Positions 55,035-63,770 of a stretch of 64,000 nt of DNA are shown here, piece after piece. Source of the DNA: Methanothermobacter sp. (GTDB taxonomy: Archaea; Methanobacteriota; Methanobacteria; Methanobacteriales; Methanothermobacteraceae); NCBI RefSeq assembly GCF_030055435.1, contig NZ_JASFYG010000001.1:144154-208153 (forward strand), read 5' to 3'. Made by a program: the position numbers and the translations under genes. The notes below the pieces were generated by a model. The model was not told the DNA's origin and ran no database searches. It saw only the letters and a list, made by a program, of their open reading frames with translations. The stretch's first letter is position 1. Every line of letters begins with the position of its first letter.

Positions 55035-56373
55035 CGTTATCATCCTCCAAGTTAAGTTTCACTGCAGTGACAGGGCATATGTCCTGGCATTCACCGCAGA
55101 GTATGCAGGTGTCATCATCAACCTCCACTTCACCATCCAGTGCCATGGCATCAACGGGGCAGTGGTTGACGCAGACGCCGCACCTCTGGCAGATGACATG
55201 ATCCACCTCCACTGAACCGCTTCTTGGTCCCCTTAGGATTCTGCGCTCAAGGTATATCCTGCCATCGGATGCCCTGAAGCCCTCCTCTGTTATTTCAATG
55301 GCGTCAACAGGACAGACCCCACTGCAGCGACCGCAGAAGACGCATCCATCCTTTATCTCAACAGGGGCTGGTGTTACAGGTTCTATAACTCCAACCGGGC
55401 ACTCATCGATACATAGTCCGCACCCGATGCACCTATCCTCAAGTACCCTTATACTTCTCTTTGGCTTTGTGAAGTCCACTATATGGTTGAGTTCAAGGAT
55501 TTCAAGGTCCGAGTCGACGAGTTCCTCTATTCCGTCCCTTATCTCATCTGTGACATCCACCCTGAATTGGGGTTCATCCCTGGTGAACCTCCGCTTCACG
55601 CTCCTCAGAACCGAGTCTATCCTGCCAAGGTTCCTTACGAGTTTCTCTGATTCCCTCTCAAGGATTTCCCCTGCTATCTCCATGTTATTGAGTTTTGAGA
55701 AGTTCTCGTAGGCCCTCTTTCTGGATGAGTACTTTATGGCTGCTGATGGGCAGACATCCATGCACTCCTCGCACCTTGCACAGTATGATGGGTCTATGTA
55801 GGGGAGCCTGTTGATCTTACCCACCTTTATGGCGCCCCTGGATGGGCAGACCCTGGTGCAGGTCATGCAGCCTATGCAGTCCCTCTGGTTAACCACAACG
55901 GCCTTTCCACCCACCACGGATCGTGGCAGGATTTCACCGTATTTTATGGCCTCTGTGGGGCATGCCCTTGCACAGTAGCCGCACCTGACACATTTATCCT
56001 CATCTATCTCACTGTGAACACCGGTCTCCCCTGATGATGCAAGGTGTATTGCCCCTGTCCTGCAGGCAGATACACAGGCACCGCAGCCACGGCAGATCCT
56101 GGGGTTTATAACAGGGACGTTCTCCCTTATGGGCTCCCCAAGGATTGTCTTCATCTTTATGGCGTCGTAGGGGCAGGCCTCCCTGCAGAGGACGCAGCCG
56201 AAGCAGCGGTCATCGATTTCAACCTCCCCTGTTTCCGGGTCCATGTGCACGGCATCCACAGGGCATGCATTCAGGCAGGGTTTATCAGGGCAACTCCTGC
56301 ATTTCTCATGGTCGATTTCATAGTCAACGTCAACTTCCCTGAGGGGCTTTACGGGTTTTGCTGCAGCTGGAAT
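55027..56373 (-). CDS. ehaQ: Ten-cluster polyferredoxin, EhaQ, with non-AUG or frameshifted start
   Basis: Nine typical CxxCxxCxxxCP motifs lie downstream of GTG 56259 (for example [48 protein letters not shown]). A tenth cluster-type set, [19 protein letters not shown], lies in frame upstream, as does a Pro/Ala-rich lead ([19 protein letters not shown]). The eha operon is known to encode a 10x[4Fe-4S] polyferredoxin, so this upstream part is real. No ATG, GTG or TTG exists in that frame between the TGA at 56388 and 56259. The best candidate is ATT 56373, eight bases after GAGGAG. The alternative is a one-base deletion after ATG 56381. The 5' end lies in a tandem duplication. Confidence 0.85.
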   Translation of the reverse strand: MPAAAKPVKPLREVDVDYEIDHEKCRSCPDKPCLNACPVDAVHMDPETGEVEIDDRCFGCVLCREACPYDAIKMKTILGEPIRENVPVINPRICRGCGACVSACRTGAIHLASSGETGVHSEIDEDKCVRCGYCARACPTEAIKYGEILPRSVVGGKAVVVNQRDCIGCMTCTRVCPSRGAIKVGKINRLPYIDPSYCARCEECMDVCPSAAIKYSSRKRAYENFSKLNNMEIAGEILERESEKLVRNLGRIDSVLRSVKRRFTRDEPQFRVDVTDEIRDGIEELVDSDLEILELNHIVDFTKPKRSIRVLEDRCIGCGLCIDECPVGVIEPVTPAPVEIKDGCVFCGRCSGVCPVDAIEITEEGFRASDGRIYLERRILRGPRSGSVEVDHVICQRCGVCVNHCPVDAMALDGEVEVDDDTCILCGECQDICPVTAVKLNLEDDNVE

Positions 56374-56465
56374 GTTATCATCTCCTCATCACTTTACAGG
56401 AAGCGCCGCAACTTATTATGATCCTAATGTTATCATCTCCTCATCACTTTACAGGAAGCGCCGCC
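56372..56465. repeat. 55-bp tandem duplication over the ehaP/ehaQ junction
   Basis: The sequence beginning ATGTTATCATCTCCTCATCA recurs at 56372 and 56427 (period 55); 38 bp are identical before divergence. Read leftward, each copy carries the last codons of ehaP (AALPVK-stop) and GAGGAGATGATAACATT, the ehaQ ribosome site and start region. The duplication therefore lengthened the ehaP/ehaQ spacer and produced an extra copy of the ehaQ start context. Confidence 0.95.
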
Positions 56466-57466
56466 GGTTTTATTGTGATCTTTATTACCTCCTCACCGTT
56501 GGACTCGTCAATGAGGAACCTTGCAACGTAGTAGCCGGCAACACCGAATGGGCAGGTCTGGTAGCATGTGCTGCACCTGACGCACTTTTCAGGGTCCCTC
56601 ACAACCCCCTCATCCTCCGAGTAGGTTATGGCACCTGATGGGCACTCATCGACGCATAATCTGCACTGAACGCACTTCTCGGGGCTCCAGGTTATTATCC
56701 TCATCTTGAGGCGATCCGTTATCATCTCGAGGATGTCCCTGGTGATCTCCTCATCGGGTAGAATCTCAAGGGCCCTTTCAAGGAGGGGTCTGAGTGGGTA
56801 GTTCATCCTGTAGACCTCACCGGCCCCGAGTTTCTTTATATCATCACTGCGCTCCTCGATGGCCGCCTCCAGTTCATTGACAGCCAGGTTTATAACCATC
56901 TTCTGCTCCTCAACGTATGCCACGTGTATCCTCTTGAGGGCACCCTTGACGGGACACTTCTCGAGGCAGTCACCGCATGCTATGCACCTGCTCTGGTCAA
57001 TTTCGACCCTGCCGTCCTCCTCAACGATGGCGTCAACCGGGCAGGCCTTCAGGCATTTCTTGCAGCGTATGCAGAGGTAATCGTCTATCACGTAGAGCTT
57101 CTCGGAGGGTACGATTGTGAACTCTTCCCTTATGAGGTGATTTTCACCGCATTCTATGGTCTTGGGGTCGGTTGGGCAGACCTCGGCGCAGAATCCGCAC
57201 CTGATACATGCCCCCCTCACTATTACAGGGTAGGTGAGGCCCTCCTCCTCAGAGGTATCAGTATCACGGACCAGTTTTATGGCGCCAGGGGCAGGGCATG
57301 CTGTGGTGCAGGCCCCGCAGCCTATACAGTACTCCTTATGTACTGTGGGGAAATCCCTGAACCTTTCAGGTTTTTCAAGGATCTCATGTTCTGTATGTGC
57401 ATTTGCAAATTTCTCTACCCATGATTTGCGGGCAAACTCGTAGAGGTACCATATTACAGAGGACAT
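56444..57466 (-). CDS. ehaP: Six-cluster polyferredoxin, EhaP
   Basis: 340 residues with six cluster motifs: [48 protein letters not shown], then after a roughly 100-residue helical segment [12 protein letters not shown] and [12 protein letters not shown]. This matches the 6x[4Fe-4S] polyferredoxin reported for eha. It probably carries electrons between the hydrogenase core and soluble ferredoxin. The ATG 57466 has only a weak ribosome site. It lies 23 bp after ehaO. Its final codons are duplicated in the spacer downstream. Confidence 0.92.
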   Translation of the reverse strand: MSSVIWYLYEFARKSWVEKFANAHTEHEILEKPERFRDFPTVHKEYCIGCGACTTACPAPGAIKLVRDTDTSEEEGLTYPVIVRGACIRCGFCAEVCPTDPKTIECGENHLIREEFTIVPSEKLYVIDDYLCIRCKKCLKACPVDAIVEEDGRVEIDQSRCIACGDCLEKCPVKGALKRIHVAYVEEQKMVINLAVNELEAAIEERSDDIKKLGAGEVYRMNYPLRPLLERALEILPDEEITRDILEMITDRLKMRIITWSPEKCVQCRLCVDECPSGAITYSEDEGVVRDPEKCVRCSTCYQTCPFGVAGYYVARFLIDESNGEEVIKITIKPAALPVK

Positions 57467-57489
57467 AGGACATCAACATGATCAATTTT

Positions 57490-58602
57490 TTAGAGGAGTA
57501 TCTCCCTCTTTCCCCCATCTTCGTCCAGGACCACGGCCCTCTCTGCACATGCTATGCATGGGTCTGCGCTGGCATAGGTTGCAACGGCATCTGCAACGGT
57601 TGCAACGTCCCGTAGCATGTACTTTGCACAGGCATCGATGTTCATGATGCTCGGGGTCCTTATGGAGATGTTCTTTATGAGGTTGCCGTTGGTCTCAATC
57701 ATGTAGGCCACCTCGCCACGGGGTGCCTCGTTTCTCCACTCCCCGTAGCCGGCCTTCACATCCACCTTCCTCCTCACAGGGCCGGAGGGGATATTGTCTA
57801 TCACCTGCTTTATGAGGTCAATTGAGACCCTTATCTCATCGAAGCGGTTCATGACCCTTGCAAAGTTGTCCCCCTCATCCCTCCAGATTGTCCTGAAGTC
57901 CAGGTGGTCCCGGTAGGTGGGGTGGTCCTCCCTGAAGTCATACCTTATACCTGAGGCCCTTCCTATGGGTCCCACTGCACGGGCCTTCTCTGCCTCCTCC
58001 TGGCTCATGTAACCCACATCCCTTGACCTGAGCCCTATGAGTGGCCCGTGTTCGAACATTTCAACGTAACGGTCGAATTCCCTTTCAAGGTCCACTATGA
58101 TCTCCCTTATCCTTGAGAGGTGATCCTCTGAGGCGTCCATCCTCACACCCCCCACAACGTTCCAGCCCATGTTGACACGGTTACCTGTGAGTAACTCGAT
58201 GGCATCCATTACAGGCTCCCTCAGGGCCAGCATGTACATGAACATGGTCTCATGGTCAAGGGCCTTGAAGTAGGTTGAATTTGCGATGAGGTGACTCTGT
58301 ATCCTGTCAAGTTCATTCGTCAGGGCGCGGAGGAACTGGGCCCTTGGAGGGGCCTCCACCTCAGAGATGGCCTCGAAAGCCTCTGCAAAGGTCTGTGTGT
58401 GTATATATGAGCATATCCCGCAGACCCGCTCGGAGAGGTATATGGCCTTCTGCCAGGTCTTGTTCCTCATGACCCTCTCTATTCCCCTGTGAACGTATCC
58501 GTACTCTATCTCGGCCTTAAGAACCTTCTCACCCCTTGTCTTCACCTTGAGCCTTATTGGCTCCTTGTAGCCGGGGTGCATTGGTCCAAGTGGCAGTATC
58601 AT
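57490..58602 (-). CDS. ehaO: [NiFe]-hydrogenase large subunit, EhaO
   Basis: 370 residues. Nickel-binding motifs [11 protein letters not shown] near the N terminus (Cys61 and Cys64) and [12 protein letters not shown] near the C terminus (Cys349 and Cys352). Other conserved pieces of the group 4/complex I 49-kDa family are present: [28 protein letters not shown] and [12 protein letters not shown]. It activates H2. After the DPCxxC motif only some 18 residues remain, so a C-terminal peptide for maturation protease, if any, is short. The ATG overlaps the ehaN stop (ATGA). Confidence 0.95.
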   Translation of the reverse strand: MILPLGPMHPGYKEPIRLKVKTRGEKVLKAEIEYGYVHRGIERVMRNKTWQKAIYLSERVCGICSYIHTQTFAEAFEAISEVEAPPRAQFLRALTNELDRIQSHLIANSTYFKALDHETMFMYMLALREPVMDAIELLTGNRVNMGWNVVGGVRMDASEDHLSRIREIIVDLEREFDRYVEMFEHGPLIGLRSRDVGYMSQEEAEKARAVGPIGRASGIRYDFREDHPTYRDHLDFRTIWRDEGDNFARVMNRFDEIRVSIDLIKQVIDNIPSGPVRRKVDVKAGYGEWRNEAPRGEVAYMIETNGNLIKNISIRTPSIMNIDACAKYMLRDVATVADAVATYASADPCIACAERAVVLDEDGGKREILL

Positions 58603-59045
58603 CTCTTCCTCCCCCTCTCTGCTATTGCATCCGGTGCCACCGATAGTATGGCCTCAAGTATCTCAGATGGTCTTGGAGGGCAACCAGGAACCTCGGCGTC
58701 CACCGGTATGAAGTCAGAGACCGGCGCATAGACGCTCCCGCCCTCCTGGTTGAATACGTCCCCTGAGATGGGGCAGTTGCCCAGGGCCACCACTATCTTT
58801 GGCTCAGGTGCCTTGCTGTATATCCTCTGAAGCTTCTCCCTCCACTGCTCTGTAACGGCACCGGTCACCAGTATCACATCAGCCTCCCTGGGGTTCTGGT
58901 GGACGTATATACCGTACTGTTCAAGGTCATATCTGGGTGAGAGGAGTGCAAGGACCTCTATGTCGCAGCCATTGCACCCCCCTGTGTTCACAAGACACAC
59001 ATGGATTGATGTTTTCCTCAGAATACTTTTAAGGGCATCCAACAT
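58599..59045 (-). CDS. ehaN: [NiFe]-hydrogenase small subunit, EhaN
   Basis: 148 residues, NuoB-like. The proximal [4Fe-4S] cluster ligands are Cys24 and Cys27 in [11 protein letters not shown], the Cys of [10 protein letters not shown] and the Cys of [12 protein letters not shown]. It passes electrons from EhaO to the polyferredoxins. Its start MLDALKS is preceded by GAGGTAAAGAA. This start region is copied repeatedly in the 346-bp spacer upstream. Coupled to ehaO by ATGA overlap. Confidence 0.95.
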   Translation of the reverse strand: MLDALKSILRKTSIHVCLVNTGGCNGCDIEVLALLSPRYDLEQYGIYVHQNPREADVILVTGAVTEQWREKLQRIYSKAPEPKIVVALGNCPISGDVFNQEGGSVYAPVSDFIPVDAEVPGCPPRPSEILEAILSVAPDAIAERGRKR

Positions 59046-59391
59046 TTCTTTACCTCTACATCTACTCTTTTATGATCACGTTAATCTTAAGGGCATCCAT
59101 CACTTCTTTACCTCTACATCTACTCTTTTATGATCACGTTAATCTTAAGGGCATCCAGCACTTCTTTACCTCTACATCTACTCTTTTATGATCACGTTAA
59201 TCTTAAGGGCATCCAGCACTTCTTTACCTCTACATCTACTCTTTTATGATCACGTTAATCTTAAGGGCATCCAGCACTTCTAACTCTTCTATGATCACAT
59301 TAATCATTAAGGGCATCCAGCACTTCTAACTCTTCTATGATCACATTAATCATTAAGGGCATCCAGCACTTCTAACTCTTCTATGATCATG
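59034..59391. repeat. Seven-copy tandem repeat of the ehaM/ehaN junction
   Basis: The core GGCATCC recurs at 59034, 59092, 59150, 59208, 59266, 59312 and 59358: spacings 58, 58, 58, 58, 46, 46. The rightmost copy adjoins the ehaM stop and the leftmost includes the ehaN start. Read leftward, the 58-bp unit contains an ehaM-like GATTAA, AGAGGTAAAG (the ehaN ribosome site) and GTGCTGGATGCCCTTAA, a near copy of the ehaN first codons. The 46-bp type lacks a strong ribosome site. The 346-bp spacer holds nothing else. Confidence 0.95.
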
Positions 59392-59778
59392 TTAATCTTC
59401 AGCTCGGAGTATCTCATGGAGCCTCCTCTTCCCCTCGGCAAGGGCCTCCTGGTATTCGGTTCCCGCAAGGATCATCTCGGTTATCTCATCCTTGAGTGTT
59501 TCCGCATCTTCAGCATCCACGATCTCCATAACATCCACGAGCCAGCAGAGCTGGAGGTCACTGTGCAGCCTCTCCTTTATGCACCTTGGCCTTGCAGACT
59601 CGAATCTGGGGTGGAGGGCCTCAAGGCTGGACATGTCCAGTTTATCCATGAGTATCTCCTGGAACTCCTCCAGGTCAATTTCAAGTTCCCTGGAGAGTGG
59701 TTTCACAACATCCTCCTGCCACCGGTAACTTTCAATTATCCTCCTCTTCATGATCCTCATGAGTTCTCCTTCATCCAT
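59392..59778 (-). CDS. ehaM: EhaM, hydrophilic subunit of energy-converting hydrogenase A
   Basis: 128 residues, soluble and highly helical and acidic (GELMRIMKRRIIESYRWQED, LEIDLEEFQEILMDKLDM), ending EALAEGKRRLHEILRAED. It has no cofactor motif. GGTGGTAGTT precedes ATG 59778. Identification is by position between the membrane subunits L, K and the small subunit N. It ends at TAA 59394-59392, after which the junction repeat begins. Confidence 0.8.
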   Translation of the reverse strand: MDEGELMRIMKRRIIESYRWQEDVVKPLSRELEIDLEEFQEILMDKLDMSSLEALHPRFESARPRCIKERLHSDLQLCWLVDVMEIVDAEDAETLKDEITEMILAGTEYQEALAEGKRRLHEILRAED

Positions 59779-59780
59779 AA

Positions 59781-60098
59781 CTACCACCCCGGGGTCCCGG
59801 CCAGGAGCCATATTATGAATGCCGCCGCAGCCCCAGTGACCGTCTCGTATCTGCCATACCCTGGCCTCATACCGGCAACCAGGGCCACCATGAAGAACCC
59901 CGCTGTCCTTAAAATGGGGGTGAAGGGTGTCAGGGCCGCATTAACAAGCACAGCCCACCCCATGAGGGCCACTATAAGTGCCAGTGGGTCTATTTTTTCC
60001 TTCACAAATGGCTCCCTGTACTTCCTGTAACTTAAGAGTAAACCGATCACCGAGCCAGCGATAAAGGAAACCGTGTATACCAGGTACATTTCATACAA
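59781..60098 (-). CDS. ehaL: EhaL, small integral membrane subunit
   Basis: About 105 residues with three hydrophobic helices (about 6-26, 40-60, 68-103 including a Gly/Ala-rich last helix). It lies between ehaK and ehaM. A TTG at 60098, preceded by GGTGATAACA, is the likely start; a GTG at 60107 forms part of that site and an ATG at 60089 is also possible. The stop is two bases before the ehaM start. Confidence 0.8.
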   Translation of the reverse strand: MYEMYLVYTVSFIAGSVIGLLLSYRKYREPFVKEKIDPLALIVALMGWAVLVNAALTPFTPILRTAGFFMVALVAGMRPGYGRYETVTGAAAAFIIWLLAGTPGW

Positions 60099-60119
60099 TG
60101 TTATCACCAGTGAATTTGA

Positions 60120-60371
60120 TTATACCGGCCTGTAGAGGACCAGGAATGAAATTATGAAGAGTGCCAGTACCGCGAAGAACGCGACCCTTTCAAGTTCCTC
60201 TGAGAGTTCAGAGAACCTTTCACTGCCAGACATGAGCAGGAGAACCATGAATATTGCTGCAAGAACTGTGACAGGTATTACAGATATCCTCTGTATGATG
60301 GCTGCAAGCAGGCTCACGATTATTACTCCACCTGCAACAAGTGCCGTGAGTACCGTTAGACCTTTCTCCAT
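60120..60371 (-). CDS. ehaK: EhaK, small integral membrane subunit
   Basis: 83 residues, three helices (about 5-25, 31-48, 62-80) with an acidic loop (SGSERFSELSEELER) between the second and third. GGGGATTTA precedes the ATG. Identified by position after the NuoH-like subunit; no catalytic residue is expected. It probably helps anchor the hydrogenase module. Confidence 0.8.
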   Translation of the reverse strand: MEKGLTVLTALVAGGVIIVSLLAAIIQRISVIPVTVLAAIFMVLLLMSGSERFSELSEELERVAFFAVLALFIISFLVLYRPV

Positions 60372-60394
60372 TAAATCCCCTCTCTAAATTACTA

Positions 60395-61258
60395 TCACAT
60401 TACAAGCATAAGAATGATGGACCCTGCTATACCTACAAATGCCAGGATTACCTGTATGGCCACAGAGTGGTTGGGGTTCAGCATGGGTGTTGTTGCGTTT
60501 ATGAATGCCGTCACCGCCGTGATTATCACCATTCCCAGGATATAGAGCGGCAGGCTGAGTCCCCCCACGAATACAGTGAGGAATATCCAGAGGAGCATGT
60601 ACCATGCTATGGACTCTGAGATCATCAGGTAGCCCCTGAGGACCCCGAAGTGCTCTGTCTCATACCCTGATATTATGTCCTTACCCTTGGTTATGGAGAA
60701 CGGTGAGTAGGGTGCCTTTGAGAGTATGAGGACAAAGAACATCATGGCCGCCAGTGGGAGCTTGAGTATGAGTGGCCCGTGGATGCTCTGGTAGCCTATG
60801 ATGTCCGATATTATCATCGTCCTGGTCTCCAGGTATATGATGGCGAGCACCGCAAAGAGTGGGAGTTCGGCTGCAGCAGAGAACACGGCACGGACACAGC
60901 TGAGCTTACCGTACGGTGAACCTGATGATGATCCTGCATTGTGCTCAACGATCTTGTGGAGGGCGTATATCCCGAAGAAGAGCAGGAGTGACCCCTCAAG
61001 TACGGGTCCCACGATAACCGCGCTCACCCATATACCGCAGAGTGTCGCCGCTATCGCCACATAGAATGGCATTGCAGCCGTCCTGGGGAACGATGACTCC
61101 TTTATGTAGAACTTGAGGGTGTGGAGGAGGTGCTGTATAACAGGGGGGCCTGGCCTCCTCTGTATCCTCGCCATCACCTTCCTCTGGAACCCCAGAAGCA
61201 GGCTCCCCACCAGAAATGCTATTGTAACGTTAACTATGATGTTTCCCATCAGATTCAT
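60395..61258 (-). CDS. ehaJ: EhaJ, NuoH-like membrane subunit
   Basis: 287 residues, eight transmembrane helices. NuoH/HycD family features: [25 protein letters not shown] at the start of the first cytosolic loop, [15 protein letters not shown], and [25 protein letters not shown] with the acidic residues of the ion or quinone-like cavity region. It connects the hydrogenase small subunit to the ion-translocating part. GGTGATGAA precedes ATG 61258. Confidence 0.93.
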   Translation of the reverse strand: MNLMGNIIVNVTIAFLVGSLLLGFQRKVMARIQRRPGPPVIQHLLHTLKFYIKESSFPRTAAMPFYVAIAATLCGIWVSAVIVGPVLEGSLLLFFGIYALHKIVEHNAGSSSGSPYGKLSCVRAVFSAAAELPLFAVLAIIYLETRTMIISDIIGYQSIHGPLILKLPLAAMMFFVLILSKAPYSPFSITKGKDIISGYETEHFGVLRGYLMISESIAWYMLLWIFLTVFVGGLSLPLYILGMVIITAVTAFINATTPMLNPNHSVAIQVILAFVGIAGSIILMLVM

Positions 61259-61289
61259 TTCATCACCGCAACGTATGGTTCCATGATCA

Positions 61290-61505
61290 TCAGTACCCTA
61301 TGAATGGTTCGTTGACCCTCTCATCGGCCTCGTCCTTCTCTGGCCTGGCCATGGAGAGTATCCCCACCGAGAGTATGAAGACAGGGATGAGGAATATGGC
61401 CACACCATAAACCACCCATGCCGGTGGGTTGAATATGAGGGCATAGATTATCCCGGCTCCTGAGAGTATGAGTGCAGTAAGGCTTCCTGCTTTAAGTTTA
61501 TTCAT
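61290..61505 (-). CDS. ehaI: EhaI, small integral membrane subunit
   Basis: 71 residues with two helices (about 6-28 and 33-52) and a charged C-terminal tail ([19 protein letters not shown]). GGTGAGATC lies before ATG 61505 (MNKLKAG); the seven codons upstream in the longer frame have no start signal of their own. It is placed between the H and J subunits as in other eha operons. Confidence 0.8.
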   Translation of the reverse strand: MNKLKAGSLTALILSGAGIIYALIFNPPAWVVYGVAIFLIPVFILSVGILSMARPEKDEADERVNEPFIGY

Positions 61506-61515
61506 GATCTCACCT

Positions 61516-62190
61516 TCAGAGTGCAACTATCAGTAAAACCTCAATTGCCCTCACAATCACGAGGAGGGAGCTGAGGTGTATTATGAGTATGAATGGCGAA
61601 CCCGGTGTTCTGAACATCTCCGCCTTGGTTGCATAGAAGGGTGCAACACCGGTCTCGCCGATAACCCCCATGAGAAGGAGGAGGGCTGCGAAGCCTATCA
61701 TCTGGTTTCCCCCGATGTGGGATAGTTCAAGTAGGCTCAGTGTACCTGATGAGCCAAGCACCATGGCCGCGCCCCCGAAGAGGGGGAGTGAGGCCATCAT
61801 TGCTATGAGGCCATACTGGAATGCCGCGTCAAGCACATCCACCTGTCTCACCGCTGAGACTATACCGATGTTCACTATCCCTATGAGTGCCACGAAGAGT
61901 GTGAAGTTGAATAGGTCACCTGTAACCATCGCACCTGCGGTTGCAAGTCCGCAGACGATTGCAAGGAACCTCCTGATCCTGAACTCGGCGGTGTCAACCT
62001 CAACCCTCCGGTTACCCAGTGTCCCGAACTCTGCCTCAACCTGGGTCTCTGTCCGGCTTATTGCTATGAGGAATGTGAATATGAGGACAGATGCGAACAT
62101 GAAGAGGTTGAATGGTGTGAGGTAGAGCACTATGTCCCCGAAGGGTATCTGGCCCAGCAGCTCACCGCCAAGGGAGGCTATATCCATCAT
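61516..62190 (-). CDS. ehaH: EhaH, antiporter-like membrane subunit
   Basis: 224 residues, six to seven helices. Similar in layout to the half-length NuoL/M/N-type subunit of multimeric membrane hydrogenases, with an internal [15 protein letters not shown] segment like the conserved helix of that family. It probably forms part of the Na+ or H+ pathway. The ATG overlaps the ehaG stop. Confidence 0.85.
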   Translation of the reverse strand: MMDIASLGGELLGQIPFGDIVLYLTPFNLFMFASVLIFTFLIAISRTETQVEAEFGTLGNRRVEVDTAEFRIRRFLAIVCGLATAGAMVTGDLFNFTLFVALIGIVNIGIVSAVRQVDVLDAAFQYGLIAMMASLPLFGGAAMVLGSSGTLSLLELSHIGGNQMIGFAALLLLMGVIGETGVAPFYATKAEMFRTPGSPFILIIHLSSLLVIVRAIEVLLIVAL

Positions 62191-62849
62191 TCATCACCCC
62201 CTGCTTCCATCATCTCCTCCCTTGCAAGGACCCCGATGAGGCCCATCTTGCTCGCCACCTTGATCAGTATACCGCAACCTGAGAGGAATAGTGCGGGGAG
62301 CCAGAGCTGTGGTGCTGTGAAGAATATTATGAAACCTGCAAGCCAGAGGCACCAGGTTATACCTGAGACACCCGCTATCCCATTCCACTCAGCCACCGGC
62401 AGGCCACGGGCCTTCCTGGTTGCAGCGTAGAACAGGACACCTGCACCTGCAACCGCACCCCCAGTGAAACCTGTGAGGAACACGCCGTAGGCTATGAGTA
62501 CAAGGGCCAGGAAGTTGGGGGCTGTCCTGAAGACCTCAAGTTCCATTGGCACGCGTTCAATCTCCTCCACCTCACCTCGAATCCTCATCTCCCTTGAGAT
62601 GAGTATCTCTGATATGGCCATTATCTCTGCCAGTTCAACCACGAGCCCGGGGAGTATGAGGGCCTCTGCAAGGTCGGTTCCAACCGCTGCAACGATGACG
62701 AGCATTGCTATTCCCACTATATCGGTGATTATGAGTGCGCTGAGGTCGTTCTTCTGGAATGATATCCCGAGGAGGGCTATGAACCCTGCTATGAGTCCCG
62801 TGTAGACCGCCGGCACGAAGAGTGAAACTGTGAATTCCGGCACCATCAT
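62187..62849 (-). CDS. ehaG: EhaG, integral membrane subunit
   Basis: 220 residues with about seven helices, including a short cytosolic region [19 protein letters not shown] between helices four and five. It begins within the end of ehaF (ATGATG overlapping its stop) and ends within the start of ehaH. Similar to the MrpB/NuoJ-type subunits only in general layout. Confidence 0.82.
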   Translation of the reverse strand: MMVPEFTVSLFVPAVYTGLIAGFIALLGISFQKNDLSALIITDIVGIAMLVIVAAVGTDLAEALILPGLVVELAEIMAISEILISREMRIRGEVEEIERVPMELEVFRTAPNFLALVLIAYGVFLTGFTGGAVAGAGVLFYAATRKARGLPVAEWNGIAGVSGITWCLWLAGFIIFFTAPQLWLPALFLSGCGILIKVASKMGLIGVLAREEMMEAGGDE

Positions 62850-63325
62850 GGTTTACGCCTCCTCACAGTGAAGTTAAGGGCGACCCATGATGCTATGGTG
62901 AATGCCATCATGAGTATGCTTGACTCAAGTACCGTATCAAGGCCCCTTGTGTAGTAGAGTATCTCATCTATGAGGCCCCCTGGGGATGAGTATATTGAGG
63001 TCCCGAAGTAGTGGGTCAGGCCCTTGATGGCTATCGCTATCGGTGACAGGTAAGCCGTGATCTTACCCAGGTTAACCTCAAACTGGGGGTACTGGGACTT
63101 CACGTTGCCGGGTTCCTTGAGTGGAACCCCGCCGCGGTCGTAGGGTGCCAGGGGGTCCTTGCTGTTAATCTGCTCCTGTGGAAGTGGTCTCGGGTAGAGC
63201 TGGTTCTCATTCAGTGTTAATGGCACCAAAAAACCCACAAGGAGCACGAGTCCAAGTGAGAATGCAAATAGGCGGGGTATCCTCTTGGGGTTTGCCAGTT
63301 CGTTGAGGATTCTTCCAAGGCTCAT
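62846..63325 (-). CDS. ehaF: EhaF, integral membrane subunit
   Basis: About 159 residues from ATG 63325 (MSLGRIL), with GGGGGTGGAAGG upstream. An N-terminal helix (about 17-37), a roughly 60-residue external Pro-rich loop ([33 protein letters not shown]) and a C-terminal helix. The longer frame upstream to 63565 is an artefact of ehaE read out of phase. The ATG overlaps the ehaE stop. Confidence 0.82.
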   Translation of the reverse strand: MSLGRILNELANPKRIPRLFAFSLGLVLLVGFLVPLTLNENQLYPRPLPQEQINSKDPLAPYDRGGVPLKEPGNVKSQYPQFEVNLGKITAYLSPIAIAIKGLTHYFGTSIYSSPGGLIDEILYYTRGLDTVLESSILMMAFTIASWVALNFTVRRRKP

Positions 63326-63582
63326 CCTTCCACCCCCATCTCCTCGAGCCTTATAACGGCCCTGAGGAGTATCAGTGTCATGATTGTTGTGGCCGCGATG
63401 AAGGTGAGGAGTGCCAGTGTGTGGTTGTAGGTGAGGAATATGAGTGAAACACCAACCGCCGGTATCTCGGTGTTCAGTATCCTGACTATTGGGTCCCTTA
63501 CACCGGGGCCTCCGACGGTTGCAATGGAGCCTATTATTACAAGTGCGGCCCCTGCATAGAACCATATCTGGGTTTCAAGCAA
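63322..63582 (-). CDS. ehaE: EhaE, small integral membrane subunit
   Basis: About 86 residues with three helices: [32 protein letters not shown] and [21 protein letters not shown]. It resembles the small MnhG/MnhF-type antiporter subunits. The most probable start is TTG 63582, nine bases after GAGGTGGG; a GTG at 63591 lies inside that site. No ATG is available. Confidence 0.8.
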   Translation of the reverse strand: MLETQIWFYAGAALVIIGSIATVGGPGVRDPIVRILNTEIPAVGVSLIFLTYNHTLALLTFIAATTIMTLILLRAVIRLEEMGVEG

Positions 63583-63615
63583 GTTTCCCACCTCTCACAT
63601 CCAGTAAGTGAATAT

Positions 63616-63770
63616 CAGACAAGATCCTCACCCCTCGCTACCCTCACATCGGAGTAAACATGAACATCAGACAAGATCCTCACCCCTCGCTACCCTCACA
63701 TCGGAGTAAACATGAACATCAGACAAGATCCTCACCCCTCGCTACCCTCACATCATTGATTCTCATAACA
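63616..63770. repeat. 52-bp tandem repeat of the ehaD 3' end
   Basis: The sequence CAGACAAGATCCTCACCCCT starts at 63616, 63668 and 63720 (period 52), three copies. The third is the real end of ehaD: leftward it reads DVRVARGEDLV-stop. Each extra copy in the ehaD/ehaE spacer repeats those codons and the TGA, then a short linker with GTTTACTCC. Confidence 0.95.

Noticed and set aside
59034-59391. Possible CRISPR array
   Set aside because: Units are contiguous copies with no unique spacers, and they are derived from the ehaM/ehaN junction.
59383-60030. 215-codon plus-strand frame opposite ehaM and ehaL
   Set aside because: It starts in the junction repeat, has no ribosome site and is antisense to conserved subunits.
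62846-63565. Long N-terminal extension of ehaF
   Set aside because: The extra 80 residues are Arg/His/Thr-rich and are ehaE read in another frame; a strong ribosome site marks the internal ATG 63325.
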